Positions 1 through 9,457 are shown, counted from the first letter of the stretch. The stretch is DNA of 45,232 bases from Candidatus Kapaibacterium sp. (GCA_028376765.1 JAONBD010000011.1:1-45232); one strand, 5' to 3'. The notes: generated by a model from the letters alone, not told the origin. Made by a program: numbers and translations.

Positions 1-310
1 TGGCTGAAAAAAGTGAAATAATTAACCCATAAGATATATGTTTCATCATTATTCTATCAATCCTAAGACCAATAATGGACATACTTGATTCAGCTCTTAA
101 ACGAACAAAAATCATAGTAATAACAAAGATTACTAAGAACCTACTAAAAAAAGAATTGTAAAGAAATCTTTCAAAAAAACCATTTGTAGATATTACATTT
201 ACAACATTTAAGGCGACAAAGTCGCTTAAAAAATAGTAAAAAGCTGCCAGCAATGTGAATTGAATCCACCAAATAGCTAACAGCTTCTGTATATTGTATT
301 TTAATCTCAA
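1..310 (-). CDS. Membrane protein, N-terminal part only (possible CPBP-type protease)
   Basis: An open frame runs leftward off the window. The likely start is a TTG at 308-310, five bases after the stop of the HicB-like gene, which suggests co-transcription. About 103 residues are visible. They contain a hydrophobic stretch at roughly residues 9-40 and a second around residues 58-70. This is followed by a charged segment with RLRAESSMSIIGLR, which resembles the loop before the conserved core in CPBP intramembrane proteases. The catalytic EExxxR region would lie outside the window, so that family name is only a suggestion. The reading frame is well supported by codon pattern and hydrophobicity. 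Confidence 0.5.
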   Translation of the reverse strand, partial: MRLKYNIQKLLAIWWIQFTLLAAFYYFLSDFVALNVVNVISTNGFFERFLYNSFFSRFLVIFVITMIFVRLRAESSMSIIGLRIDRIMMKHISYGLIISLFSA

Positions 311-314
311 TAGT

Positions 315-506
315 TTAGCTTGCTATTGACTCAATATGCTGAGTAATTTGATTATACATTTTTTCTCGTACGGCTTCATGTTCCACACCCGTTAACATTA
401 AGTTAAGTTGTGGGCAATAAGAAGCATACTGGTTTTCACCTCTTTTTCTGATTAATATTTCGTAATCATTCAAATCTGAACTCTGTGATATTACTGTTTC
501 GCTCAT
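315..506 (-). CDS. HicB-like small protein
   Basis: A 63-residue soluble protein. The central YEILIRKRGENQYASYCPQL segment followed by an amphipathic helix resembles the short HicB/UPF0150 fold, in which a strand-rich half precedes a helix. HicB proteins are usually antitoxins partnered by a HicA RNase. No HicA-sized gene with the conserved catalytic His is seen next to it; the downstream neighbour is a membrane protein. It may therefore be a solitary HicB-fold protein. The start ATG is 60 bases from the divergent heparinase-like gene, so the gap must hold both promoters. Confidence 0.6.
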   Translation of the reverse strand: MSETVISQSSDLNDYEILIRKRGENQYASYCPQLNLMLTGVEHEAVREKMYNQITQHIESIAS

Positions 507-566
507 TTTAAAACTCCAATTGTTAAATATTTTTCTTTATGACGATTAATAGTTTTATTTTGTGTT

Positions 567-2594
567 ATGCCTATTAGTTCAAAATTAAATAAGATAATTA
601 AAACAAGCCCAGAAGTTTTAATAAAAAAAGTATTTCAAAAGACTTATGGCAAAATTGGTCAAAAAAAATCAAGAAAATCTGATCATGAAAAAAGTACTTT
701 TGTTAATGCCAGCTCTAAACTTATTTCAAAATACTTTATAATTCCGATTCCAAATCTTGACTTTTTAAACAAAAATAAGGACTACATACTGAAATCTGCA
801 AATAATAGTTTAAATCATAATTTTAAGCTTTTAAATGCAGAATTCAATGAGATTTGCTACGGAATGGATTGCCGGGGTAAAGATGGAAAAAAATATAACT
901 CCGATATTATAGATATTAATCATGCTATTAAAAAACTTCCTGCCAATTCTAGTAATGATGTAAAAACGATAAGATCTCTAATCAGTTCAAACTATAAACC
1001 AATAGATTGGCAAATTGACTTTATTTCAGGTTACAGATGGTCCGAATCAACTTGGTTCAAAGATATTAAATATGGTTATGATTTGGGTGTTGATGTAAAA
1101 ATACCTTGGGAACTTGGTAGAATGCAAGATTTACCAAATCTAGCTTTTGCTTATATGATAAGTAATAATGAAAATGAAGCAGGTAATTATTTAACAGAAT
1201 TTCAAGATAGGGTTTTAGATTTTTATTCTATGAATCCGCCAAGATTTGGTGTTCAATGGAAAACTGCGATGGATGTTGGTATTCGTGCGGTAAATATTCT
1301 TTATACATTTCAAATATTTTCGAGTAATGGTGCAACATTTAAACCTGAATTTTATTCAATATTAGAAAATCTTTTGTTTCAGCACCTTACACATATTCAT
1401 CATAATAATGAATATTCTGAAGGGCAGAGGGGCAACCATTATCTTACAAATGTAGTTTCTATAATACTAATTGCTTCCAATTTTGATCAAAACAATTTCA
1501 TTTTATCACTTTTAGATTCTTATTCAAATAAATTTTGTTACGAACTTCACCATCAATTTCTTGATGATGGAGGAAATTTTGAAGGCTCAATTCCATATCA
1601 TTTACTTTCAAATGAACTTGTACTAGTTCTCAATAACTTTTTTAAATTAATAACAGAAGATTCTTTTCTAACTCAAATAAAAAATAAAATCTTTGTAAAA
1701 TCAAATAAATCAAAAATTTCAAAAATTATAAATTTTACTCGATCTAACATTCATTCAGGGTATATTCCAAAAGTTGGGGATCACGACAGCGGACGCTATT
1801 TCTCAATTTTTGAAAATATTCACTTTTACTATAATCTGTTTAATCAAATAAGTAAATTTGACATAAATAAAACAGATATAACAAAAGATAATATTTATGA
1901 GATGCTTGTAAATACAGATAATCAAATTAAAATATTCAATGAATTTGGAGTATCAACTCTAAAATCAAATTTTTATGAGATTACTAGCTGTTTTTTGAAA
2001 TTAGGTCAAATGGGAAAGGGTGGTCACGATCACAATGATATTGGTTCATTTGTTTTGTCAGTTGGTGGAAGACCATTTATAGTTGATCCAGGAACATATT
2101 GCTATACATCAAATTGGGAATTAAGAAATAAATTTCGGTCAACTAAATATCACAATACGCTTGTGGTTGATAATTTGGAGCAAAGTAAAATAAATTCAAA
2201 TAGTCTTGATGACTTATTTTGGCTTTTTAGTAACAATTCAGATCCATTTGTCGTAAAATCAAGAGAAAATATAATAAAAGTTATATACAATTCTTACATC
2301 AAACCTACAATTAGAGAATTTGAATTCGATAATAAATCTATAATAATTAGAGATAAGGTGAATATTGATTTATCAAAATCAATACATTTTCATCTTCATC
2401 CAAATGTAAAAATTGATACATCTAATGGAATACTGCTAAAAAGAGATAATTATTCGATAAGTCTTATAACCAAATCAAATTATACAGTTGATGACTATGA
2501 ATATTCTCCAAATTATGGGATAAAAGTGAAGGCGAAAAAAATCATTATTGATATGCCTAATTCAATTTTAGTTACGGAGTTAAAATTGAAATGA
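567..2594 (+). CDS. Heparinase II/III-like family protein
   Basis: 675 residues. The C-terminal half carries the family signature: GGHDHNDIGSF at about 487-497, then a strand-rich segment with FIVDPGTYCYTSN and KYHNTLVVDN, typical of heparinase II/III C-terminal beta domains. The N-terminal half is alpha-helical with WELGRMQDLPNLAFAY and NHYLTNVVS, as in the alpha/alpha toroid of polysaccharide lyase families. No signal peptide is evident, which fits the relatives found in capsule and O-antigen clusters rather than secreted lyases. The stop overlaps the flippase start (ATGA). First gene of the 567-7208 operon. Substrate unknown; a role in modifying or trimming a surface polysaccharide is inferred. 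Confidence 0.85.
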   Translation: MPISSKLNKIIKTSPEVLIKKVFQKTYGKIGQKKSRKSDHEKSTFVNASSKLISKYFIIPIPNLDFLNKNKDYILKSANNSLNHNFKLLNAEFNEICYGMDCRGKDGKKYNSDIIDINHAIKKLPANSSNDVKTIRSLISSNYKPIDWQIDFISGYRWSESTWFKDIKYGYDLGVDVKIPWELGRMQDLPNLAFAYMISNNENEAGNYLTEFQDRVLDFYSMNPPRFGVQWKTAMDVGIRAVNILYTFQIFSSNGATFKPEFYSILENLLFQHLTHIHHNNEYSEGQRGNHYLTNVVSIILIASNFDQNNFILSLLDSYSNKFCYELHHQFLDDGGNFEGSIPYHLLSNELVLVLNNFFKLITEDSFLTQIKNKIFVKSNKSKISKIINFTRSNIHSGYIPKVGDHDSGRYFSIFENIHFYYNLFNQISKFDINKTDITKDNIYEMLVNTDNQIKIFNEFGVSTLKSNFYEITSCFLKLGQMGKGGHDHNDIGSFVLSVGGRPFIVDPGTYCYTSNWELRNKFRSTKYHNTLVVDNLEQSKINSNSLDDLFWLFSNNSDPFVVKSRENIIKVIYNSYIKPTIREFEFDNKSIIIRDKVNIDLSKSIHFHLHPNVKIDTSNGILLKRDNYSISLITKSNYTVDDYEYSPNYGIKVKAKKIIIDMPNSILVTELKLK

Positions 2595-3880
2595 GAATTA
2601 GGGATAATTTAAAAAAAATATCTTGGTCATTTATTGATAAAGGTAATTACCTGTTATTTGGGTTATTTACCTTGTTTCAGTTGAAATATCTTGCCCCATC
2701 AGATTTTGCTTTTTATGAATCTATGGTATTATTTAATAACTGGATATTTCTGTTAGCTGATGGTTTAGCTCTAAATGGTTTGATACAATTTGGTGGAAAT
2801 AAAGAGGAGAAACCAAATATCAATCTTATGTCACTTATTACTATTGTCGTTTTTTCACTTTCTGTATCATTCTTGTTATTTAGTTTTAGATCTCAAATAG
2901 GGAGTTTATTTGGTTCTGATAGCTATGGAATTGCTCTAAGTTACTTGCCGCTAATTAGTTTGATAACTATTCCCAGAAATTATACCATAAAAATATTAAC
3001 TCGTGAACTACAATACTTCAGCGTATTTTTATTAAACCTAACTTTTTTTGGATCTCAGGTAGTTGCAACTCTATATATTCTAAATAGTAATGACGCACTA
3101 TCATTTTTATCAATGATATATATATTGATAGCGGGTGGTGTTTCATCAACTTTAATTGCTATTGTTTTATCAAATAAGTATTTAAGGTTTAAAACAAAAG
3201 GAACGTTGAGCTACAAGAAATTTTTAAAATTTGGTTTTGTAGTTAGCCAACAACAGATATTCCATTCACTACCCAAAATATTTGATTTTCATATTATATC
3301 AATCTTTTTCGGCCCAGAGAAGGCGGGAATTTATGCCGCTGCCAAAAAGCTTTATAAAACATTTGATGAAGCGGCTTCTGCTGCGCATGGGCTTATTTAC
3401 CCAATTTCAGTTAAATTAATTTTTCAGAAAAATTGGGTTGGGTTAAAGGCATTAACTGTTAAGTCGTTATCTGCTTTGCTTTTTGTTTTTGGCTTCTTAA
3501 TTCTCATATTAAATTTTGGATTAACAGAATTTATGATAAACTATTTCGATTTAGAAAGGTATTTATTAGCAATTGGTATTTTTAACACCTTGGTTTTAGC
3601 TGGATTATTTTTACCATTTGCATTGCTAACACCATTGATGAACGCACTCTCAAAAGAAAAACTAGTTCTCAAATATAAAATAATCGCTACACTTTTAAGT
3701 TTGACTTGCCTATTAATTGTTAGTTATAATAATCTTTTCTTTTTAACTCCTATAACCATAATAATATATAATTTTGTACTTGGTCTCCTCTGCTATAACT
3801 TTGTAAAAACTGAACTATCTTTAAAAAATATCGATATTTTTGGTTTTGCAATTGACTTAAAAAACATGTTTAAAAAATGA
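2591..3880 (+). CDS. Oligosaccharide flippase (Wzx-like) membrane protein
   Basis: 429 residues with about 12 hydrophobic segments spread over the full length and few charged loops, as in the MOP-superfamily polysaccharide transporters. A conserved-looking loop near residues 228-255 (FDFHIISIFFGPEKAGIYAAAKKL) matches the typical 'd..ilg.~g..~.G.Y~aA.kl' region of Wzx/RfbX proteins. It would move lipid-linked oligosaccharides across the inner membrane. It is coupled by 4-base overlaps to both the heparinase-like gene and the LptF/G permease, so the three genes are probably translated together. Substrate specificity cannot be read from the sequence. Confidence 0.8.
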   Translation: MRIRDNLKKISWSFIDKGNYLLFGLFTLFQLKYLAPSDFAFYESMVLFNNWIFLLADGLALNGLIQFGGNKEEKPNINLMSLITIVVFSLSVSFLLFSFRSQIGSLFGSDSYGIALSYLPLISLITIPRNYTIKILTRELQYFSVFLLNLTFFGSQVVATLYILNSNDALSFLSMIYILIAGGVSSTLIAIVLSNKYLRFKTKGTLSYKKFLKFGFVVSQQQIFHSLPKIFDFHIISIFFGPEKAGIYAAAKKLYKTFDEAASAAHGLIYPISVKLIFQKNWVGLKALTVKSLSALLFVFGFLILILNFGLTEFMINYFDLERYLLAIGIFNTLVLAGLFLPFALLTPLMNALSKEKLVLKYKIIATLLSLTCLLIVSYNNLFFLTPITIIIYNFVLGLLCYNFVKTELSLKNIDIFGFAIDLKNMFKK

Positions 3881-4956
3881 CAATTATAGACAGATATATC
3901 ATTAAGCAGTTTATCCAAACTCTAGTTTATTCTATTCTGGCACTTTATTTTATATTCATAATAGTAACACTGATGGAAAATTTAGATGAATTTTTGGATC
4001 AGGGTGTTGATACAATTATCATTATTAAATACTATTTATATTATTTTCCAGAGATAACAAAGTTGATGACTCCTGTATCAATGTTGCTAGCAACATTGTT
4101 TTCTGTTGGTAGATTAGCTAGTTTGAATGAAGTTACAGCAATGAAAACTGGAGGACAATCATTGTACAGATTGATGCTGCCTATTTTATTATTTGGAATG
4201 GCTTTAAGCTTTTGGCAATTATATTTCAATGGTTGGGTAGTGCCACCAAGTATCGAAAGAAAAAACGAAATTGAACGAGTATATTTAAAGAAAAAGAAAA
4301 CTACTAATTCTATTTATAATCTGTATTTTAGAGATACTCCTACAAGAAATTTATCAATTAATTATTATAATTCTGATGGAAAGTATGGTAGGAATTTTGC
4401 AATTGAAGAATTTACAAATGATGATAAACCTAGGTTAATCTCAAGAATTGAGGCAGCAAATGTAAAATGGGATGAAGATAATAACGATTGGTTACTATTA
4501 AATGTACTTCAAAAGAACTTTAATGATACCCTTTATTCTAAATCGCTTGACTCCTTACATCTTTCTTTAAAAATTGATCATAGCCAATTAGTGAAATTGA
4601 AGAAAGAATTGGAAGAAATGGATTTCACAGAGCTAAAACAATATATAGATCTTTTGGAGCAAGGTGGTAAAGATGTATCAAAACAATTAATCGAATACAA
4701 TGCTGAGCTTGCTTTCCCATTCGCCAATTTTATTATTGTTCTTTTTGGCGTTCCATTTGCAAGTATTAAAAAGAAGGGTGGAATGGCTGTTCAGATTGCA
4801 GCAGCTTTGGTTGTATCCTTTTGTTATCTTATATTTACAGAAATAAGCAAAACAATTGCATTAGCTAATAATTTGGATCCGTTAATATCTGGGTGGTTAG
4901 CCAATCTGGTTTTTCTTGTTTTTAGTTTAATAATAGTATTGAGAACAAAAACCTAA
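3877..4956 (+). CDS. LptF/LptG family permease (YjgP/YjgQ)
   Basis: 359 residues. N-terminal IIDRYIIKQFIQTL and two to three membrane helices are followed by LLATLFSVGRLASLNEVTAMKTGG, the diagnostic LptF/G motif around residues 65-95. A soluble periplasmic beta-jellyroll-like segment lies at about 125-260, and three helices close the protein. It forms the permease part of the LptBFG ABC exporter that moves lipopolysaccharide from the inner membrane. LptF and LptG cannot be distinguished from one copy alone. The start overlaps the flippase stop (ATGA) and the stop overlaps the next start (TAATG). The context is surface glycan export. Confidence 0.9.
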   Translation: MTIIDRYIIKQFIQTLVYSILALYFIFIIVTLMENLDEFLDQGVDTIIIIKYYLYYFPEITKLMTPVSMLLATLFSVGRLASLNEVTAMKTGGQSLYRLMLPILLFGMALSFWQLYFNGWVVPPSIERKNEIERVYLKKKKTTNSIYNLYFRDTPTRNLSINYYNSDGKYGRNFAIEEFTNDDKPRLISRIEAANVKWDEDNNDWLLLNVLQKNFNDTLYSKSLDSLHLSLKIDHSQLVKLKKELEEMDFTELKQYIDLLEQGGKDVSKQLIEYNAELAFPFANFIIVLFGVPFASIKKKGGMAVQIAAALVVSFCYLIFTEISKTIALANNLDPLISGWLANLVFLVFSLIIVLRTKT

Positions 4957-5735
4957 TGCAAAAAATAGACACACTTTCGGGACTTGAAGGAAGAAGATTT
5001 TTACATAAGCTCTTTAGAGAACTTAGGTATAAACGTCAGATTTCCAATATAAAGATTCTATACTATACACTTTTAATATGTGTTAGGGGAGAAGATTCTA
5101 ATAGTTATTCTTCAATTGATGTAGAAATTCAACATAAAATTGGTTTTGGTAAAGGTCTATCAATTTGGATGGAAGAAATTGTAAATAGATTTTTCTTTTC
5201 TTCGATCTTATCGCTTGTTTATTTTGGAGCAGCCTCTTTAATATTAATTATAGGATTAAACCGATTTACAGATTCAATTGGTTTGGAATTGGTAATTGGT
5301 TCGGTAGCTTTTGAAACATCAATGTTACTCATTATGTTTGTTACAATGGCGTTTTCGCCAAATGATGACTCTTATTACGACGAGTCAGAATCTGATAACC
5401 AAAGTGATGAGCTTATAGTTGAAATTGGCGAAATAGGAAGAGATCTGGCAGCCACAGTTGTTCAAATTGAAAATCTCTCAAAATATTTTATTAAGATTGC
5501 TGAAAATCAAGAAAAGTTAATTGATAGACTAGATCAAATTACTGGTCAAAATGAAAATTTAATAAGGCCAAACAATGATATGCTTTCAGAAATGAAAGAA
5601 GTCAACATTGGTTTAAGTGACTTTAATTCCAAAATAAAGAGCTTATCAAATACTGTTGACCAATTAACAAATAATCAGATAAAAGAAGCTGTAAAGGAAG
5701 AGCTTGAAAATATCATATCAAAAAAAATTAAATAA
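4956..5735 (+). CDS. GldL-like two-helix membrane protein with coiled-coil tail
   Basis: 259 residues. Two adjacent membrane helices lie at about 80-101 and 110-134, joined by a short loop. The second contains a buried glutamate (E120, in GSVAFETSMLLIMF). A long polar, coiled-coil-prone tail follows (about 150-259). This is the architecture of GldL/PorL, the ring subunit of the proton-driven GldLM motor of the type IX secretion and gliding system, in which helix 2 carries a conserved Glu. An extra N-terminal cytoplasmic segment of about 75 residues is unlike canonical GldL. The next gene, six bases downstream, has GldM-like topology, which strengthens the call. Overall similarity is weak, so it could be a divergent ExbB/MotA-type motor protein. 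Confidence 0.5.
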   Translation: MQKIDTLSGLEGRRFLHKLFRELRYKRQISNIKILYYTLLICVRGEDSNSYSSIDVEIQHKIGFGKGLSIWMEEIVNRFFFSSILSLVYFGAASLILIIGLNRFTDSIGLELVIGSVAFETSMLLIMFVTMAFSPNDDSYYDESESDNQSDELIVEIGEIGRDLAATVVQIENLSKYFIKIAENQEKLIDRLDQITGQNENLIRPNNDMLSEMKEVNIGLSDFNSKIKSLSNTVDQLTNNQIKEAVKEELENIISKKIK

Positions 5736-5741
5736 TTTCTA

Positions 5742-7208
5742 ATGAAACATAAGTACAACAAAACTAAAGGTTTCAATGAAGTATATTTTGTTTTGTACTT
5801 AACTGCCTTGATATTAATTATCCCTGATTCAGATAACAATGATGCTGATGTACAGTTCAATCAGTTACCCACAACATTTATTAAATCTGAGAAAAGTTCA
5901 TTATCAATAAGACTTAAATCTGAAAAAGGCAAACCTAATGTTGTATGGGCTGATACTGTTAATTATATTTATACACTTGGCGACTACCAAGACATAAAAT
6001 TTAAAGTTAGTATTAGTAATAATAAAATTGAAAAAACTATTTATCAAGATGGAATTGATGTAAATGTACCTGGATTTAGAGTTATAGAAGAGGGTAGTGG
6101 TAATTTAAAATTTGTTTGGGAGCTTGACTCAATAAAGCTTATTAATAAAAATTATGATGTATTTGTTGAAGCTGAGATTCAACAAAATAATTCTGATGAA
6201 AAAATATATGCTAATACAAGGTTTAATTTAAACTTGTTGATAATAGATGATTACCCTATTAATTATACTTCTACTAACATAAACCCTTCGACTAATATAA
6301 GTGATTCTTCTAATGAATTATTGAAAGTTGATTCAAATCTCAGCCAGATTCCAGCTACTAACCCAACACTTATATTAAATGATATTTCAATTGTACCTGA
6401 TAACCCTATTATGAGCTTAGCTCTTACTAGATGGAACACTAAAGTTAGAATTTATGGTCTTAATTTAATCACTGATTTAAAATTTGAACCAAAGATTTCA
6501 ATATCGAATCCTTCTGAATTTGATAATGTAGATTTAAGGATTGAAAACATAGGAGAGAGGTTTATAGAAATCTCTGGGAATACCCCGCCCTACGATGAAA
6601 TTAAAATTTCTTTAACAATTGTTAGAAAGCAAGACGATTTGGAGGCAAGGTCAGAATTTATTGTTAAGCCTATTCCTCTTTCTAGTCCAGATATACCAAC
6701 TATTGTTTACCCTTTTGTTACCTATAGATTTAATCCAAAAATTCCCAATTCAGAATCGGAATATTTCGATGCAAAAATCATTCTAAACAATGAAACATTT
6801 GCAAGTGTAACCTCTAATAAAATAATTGAATTTACTCCAATTCCAGAAGATGTTGGGAAAAGATTATATTTTGCTAGATATTTTAAAGATGTAATCGTAG
6901 GAAGCAAAATCCCGATAAAAATTAGTGATTTCCCAAAACCAGAAATATCAACATTTAAAAAAGAATCGGAAAAATTACGAGTTTTCACTAAATCATACGG
7001 ATATGTAGCTGTAGGGAAAAATAACTATATAGATAAGCTGGTATTAAATGATAAATCCTTGAAAGTGAATGAACTTACTGGATTTACAGAAACTAGAGAA
7101 GATTATATAATACAAGTATTTGAAATAGTTGGATACACAAATCAGTCAATCAATGTATTTGCCGTTGATCTTTCAGGTAAAAAATCAGAAATGAGAGTTT
7201 ATCCTTAA
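5742..7208 (+). CDS. GldM-like single-pass periplasmic protein
   Basis: 488 residues. A short cytoplasmic lead is followed by one membrane helix at about 12-28 (EVYFVLYLTALILI), then roughly 460 polar, strand-rich residues with no further membrane segment. GldM/PorM proteins are about 500 residues with the same plan: one N-terminal helix and several periplasmic domains. Their helix region also often reads like 'MYLVLTALLALN', similar to this one. The last domain (about 300-488) looks Ig-like. It directly follows the GldL-like gene and would form the rotor shaft if the pair is a GldLM motor. The Arg reported in the GldM helix is not seen here. Function is inferred from topology and context. 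Confidence 0.45.
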   Translation: MKHKYNKTKGFNEVYFVLYLTALILIIPDSDNNDADVQFNQLPTTFIKSEKSSLSIRLKSEKGKPNVVWADTVNYIYTLGDYQDIKFKVSISNNKIEKTIYQDGIDVNVPGFRVIEEGSGNLKFVWELDSIKLINKNYDVFVEAEIQQNNSDEKIYANTRFNLNLLIIDDYPINYTSTNINPSTNISDSSNELLKVDSNLSQIPATNPTLILNDISIVPDNPIMSLALTRWNTKVRIYGLNLITDLKFEPKISISNPSEFDNVDLRIENIGERFIEISGNTPPYDEIKISLTIVRKQDDLEARSEFIVKPIPLSSPDIPTIVYPFVTYRFNPKIPNSESEYFDAKIILNNETFASVTSNKIIEFTPIPEDVGKRLYFARYFKDVIVGSKIPIKISDFPKPEISTFKKESEKLRVFTKSYGYVAVGKNNYIDKLVLNDKSLKVNELTGFTETREDYIIQVFEIVGYTNQSINVFAVDLSGKKSEMRVYP

Positions 7209-7215
7209 GGAAGGG

Positions 7216-7371
7216 TTAACATCCTTTAAAAAAAGAGCCAAAACCCATTAAAACTGCAATCCAAATTAGACCTTTTCCAAGAAAAAATAAAAAGCCCAAT
7301 AAACCTAATTTCCTTAGATTTTTATAAGGTTTTTTTGTCTTAATTTCTTGATCAGGAATTTTATCGTTCAT
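7216..7371 (-). CDS. Small single-pass membrane protein (51 aa)
   Basis: An ATG at 7369-7371 opens a 51-residue frame ending in TAA at 7216-7218. The first 25 residues are charged (MNDKIPDQEIKTKKPYKNLR). A hydrophobic helix follows (LGLLGFLFFLGKGLIWIAVL), and the protein ends FKGC. Small proteins of this shape, with a KLG..GFLFFL.KG..W pattern, are familiar in Bacteroidota, where their function is unknown. It lies 138 bases downstream of thrS on the same strand and converges on the GldM-like gene with only seven bases between the stops. The amino-acid composition and topology argue against a chance frame. Confidence 0.65.
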   Translation of the reverse strand: MNDKIPDQEIKTKKPYKNLRKLGLLGFLFFLGKGLIWIAVLMGFGSFFKGC

Positions 7372-7509
7372 TTGTCAATGATTAATTTATTTTTAATTTT
7401 TTGTCTTTTGACTTTCTACTATTTCTTATTTTAAAAAGACCTAGAATAATCATAACTATTTTAATTCTAAATTATTTGAATAAGCTACTAAATTGGAACT
7501 ATTCTAATA

Positions 7510-9420
7510 TTATCGAGAAAGGGATTTGAATATTTCTAAAATTTCCTCGATTGATTTTTTGCCAATATCACCAACTGTATGTTCCCTAACAGAAACATTT
7601 TCAGCTTCAACTTCTTTCGCTCCAATAACTAAAGAAAATGGAATTTTTGCCTGTTCTGATTCAGCAATTTTTCTATTTACTTTTTCAGCTCTTTCATCAA
7701 GTTTTGTTCTATAGCCATTATCATTTAGAATCGATTGAATTTTTTTTGCATATTCCAGTTGATTATCAGTAATTGGTAAAATAGATATTTGATCTGGGGC
7801 AAGCCAAAATGGAAAATTACCTGCAAAATGCTCTATTAATATCGACATAAATCTTTCCATAGATCCAAATGGAGCTCTATGTATTATAACAGGTCTATGT
7901 TTATTATTATCTGACCCAATATACTCCAAATCGAATCTTTCTGGCATTACGTAATCGACTTGCACGGTTCCTAACTGCCACTTTCTTCCAATTGCATCTT
8001 TTACAATAAAATCAATTTTAGGTCCATAAAAACTAGCCTCTCCAATTCCGATAAAATAATCAAGGTTAATTTCATCGGCAACTTCCTTAACAATTCGCTC
8101 AGCTTCTTCCCAAGATTCAGCTGTACCAGCATATTTATTTTCTTCCTCGCCTCGGAATGATAACCTAGTTGAAACTTCCATATCGAAAGTTTTAAAAACT
8201 AATTGGGTAAGTTCAACACAATTTATTAGTTCTTCTTTTAACTGTTCTGGCATACAATAGATATGAGCATCATCTTGAGTGAAACCCCTAACCCTTGATA
8301 ATCCACTTAATTCACCACTTTGTTCATAGCGATATACAGTTCCAAATTCTGCAAATCTTAAAGGTAAATCCTTATAAGATCTTGGCTCATTTTGATAAAT
8401 TTTATGATGATGAGGGCAGTTCATCGGCTTTAACATATATTCTTCTTCTTCGACAGAAATTGGGGCAAATTGAGAGTCCTTATAATAAGGATAATGCCCT
8501 GAAGTTTTATATAAATTTAAATTACCAATGTGTGGAGTAATAACCTCTTGGTAGCCTCTTGCCAACAACTCTTCAGTGATAAATTTTTCTAATTTTCTTC
8601 TTATAAATGTTCCTTTCGGAAGCCAAACTGGAAGACCTTGACCAACCTCTGGGGTTATGAAAAATAAGTTCAATTCCTTTCCTAATTTTCGGTGATCTCT
8701 TTTTTCAGCTTCCTCTCTAATCCTCATAAATTCTTCGAGCTCAGCTTGCTTAGGAAAAGTAATACCATATATTCTTGTTAACATCTTATTATCGGAGTTT
8801 CCTCTCCAATATGCACCTGCAACCGATAATATTTTTATTGCTTTAATTAATCCAGTATGAGGTATGTGTCCACCTTTACATAGATCAGTAAAGTTACCTT
8901 GGGTGCAATAAGTAATCTTTTGGTCTTTGAACTCTTCAATTAAGTCTTGCTTAAATTCATTTCCTCGATTTTGATAATATGATTTGGCATCTTCATAAGT
9001 CCAATCGTGCATTACAAACTGACTCTTTTTCTTCGCTAGCTCTTTCATTTTTGCTTCAATTTTAGCAAAATCGTCTTCACCAAGCTTAGTTCCTTCAGGT
9101 AGCTCCACATCGTAATAAAATCCATTTTCGATAGGTGGACCAAATCCAAATTTCACATCAGGATACAGTTCTTGTAAGGCTTCAGCTAATAAATGTGAAG
9201 AAGAGTGCCAAAATGCTTCTTTTCCTTCTATATCTTTCCAAGTAAATATTTTAAATTCTGCATCTTGGGTTATAGGTCTGCTTAATTCTATTATAACTCC
9301 GTCTAAACCTATTGCTAATGCATTTCTTGCTAGACCTTCGGATATGCTTTTTGCTACTTCTAATCCAGTAATTCCATTTTCATATTCTTTAATTTGACCG
9401 TCAGGAAAAGATAATTTCAT
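7510..9420 (-). CDS. thrS: Threonine--tRNA ligase
   Basis: 636 residues, the usual length. Order: TGS domain (1-60), second editing-type domain with HSSSHLLAEAL at about 75, class II catalytic core from about 240, and C-terminal anticodon-binding domain from about 535. Visible catalytic signatures are MLKPMNCPHHHKIY (motif 2 region with the zinc Cys), RFAEFGTVYRYE, and PVIIHRAPFGSMERF (motif 3). The enzyme charges tRNA-Thr in the cytoplasm, and the editing domain clears mischarged Ser-tRNA. No T-box is seen in the 77-base leader. The common infC-rpmI-rplT partners are not downstream; instead a 51-residue membrane protein follows. Confidence 0.97.
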   Translation of the reverse strand: MKLSFPDGQIKEYENGITGLEVAKSISEGLARNALAIGLDGVIIELSRPITQDAEFKIFTWKDIEGKEAFWHSSSHLLAEALQELYPDVKFGFGPPIENGFYYDVELPEGTKLGEDDFAKIEAKMKELAKKKSQFVMHDWTYEDAKSYYQNRGNEFKQDLIEEFKDQKITYCTQGNFTDLCKGGHIPHTGLIKAIKILSVAGAYWRGNSDNKMLTRIYGITFPKQAELEEFMRIREEAEKRDHRKLGKELNLFFITPEVGQGLPVWLPKGTFIRRKLEKFITEELLARGYQEVITPHIGNLNLYKTSGHYPYYKDSQFAPISVEEEEYMLKPMNCPHHHKIYQNEPRSYKDLPLRFAEFGTVYRYEQSGELSGLSRVRGFTQDDAHIYCMPEQLKEELINCVELTQLVFKTFDMEVSTRLSFRGEEENKYAGTAESWEEAERIVKEVADEINLDYFIGIGEASFYGPKIDFIVKDAIGRKWQLGTVQVDYVMPERFDLEYIGSDNNKHRPVIIHRAPFGSMERFMSILIEHFAGNFPFWLAPDQISILPITDNQLEYAKKIQSILNDNGYRTKLDERAEKVNRKIAESEQAKIPFSLVIGAKEVEAENVSVREHTVGDIGKKSIEEILEIFKSLSR

Positions 9421-9449
9421 ATTTTTGTTGCAATTATATTCAAAAAAAA

Positions 9450-9457
9450 CAAATATA
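9450..9457 (-). promoter_or_regulatory. Possible -7 element for thrS
   Basis: The minus strand reads TATATTTG here, a match to the Bacteroidota TAnnTTTG element, about 30 bases upstream of the thrS start. A TTG at the expected upstream distance of 19-20 bases is not found, so this is half a promoter only. Confidence 0.3.
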
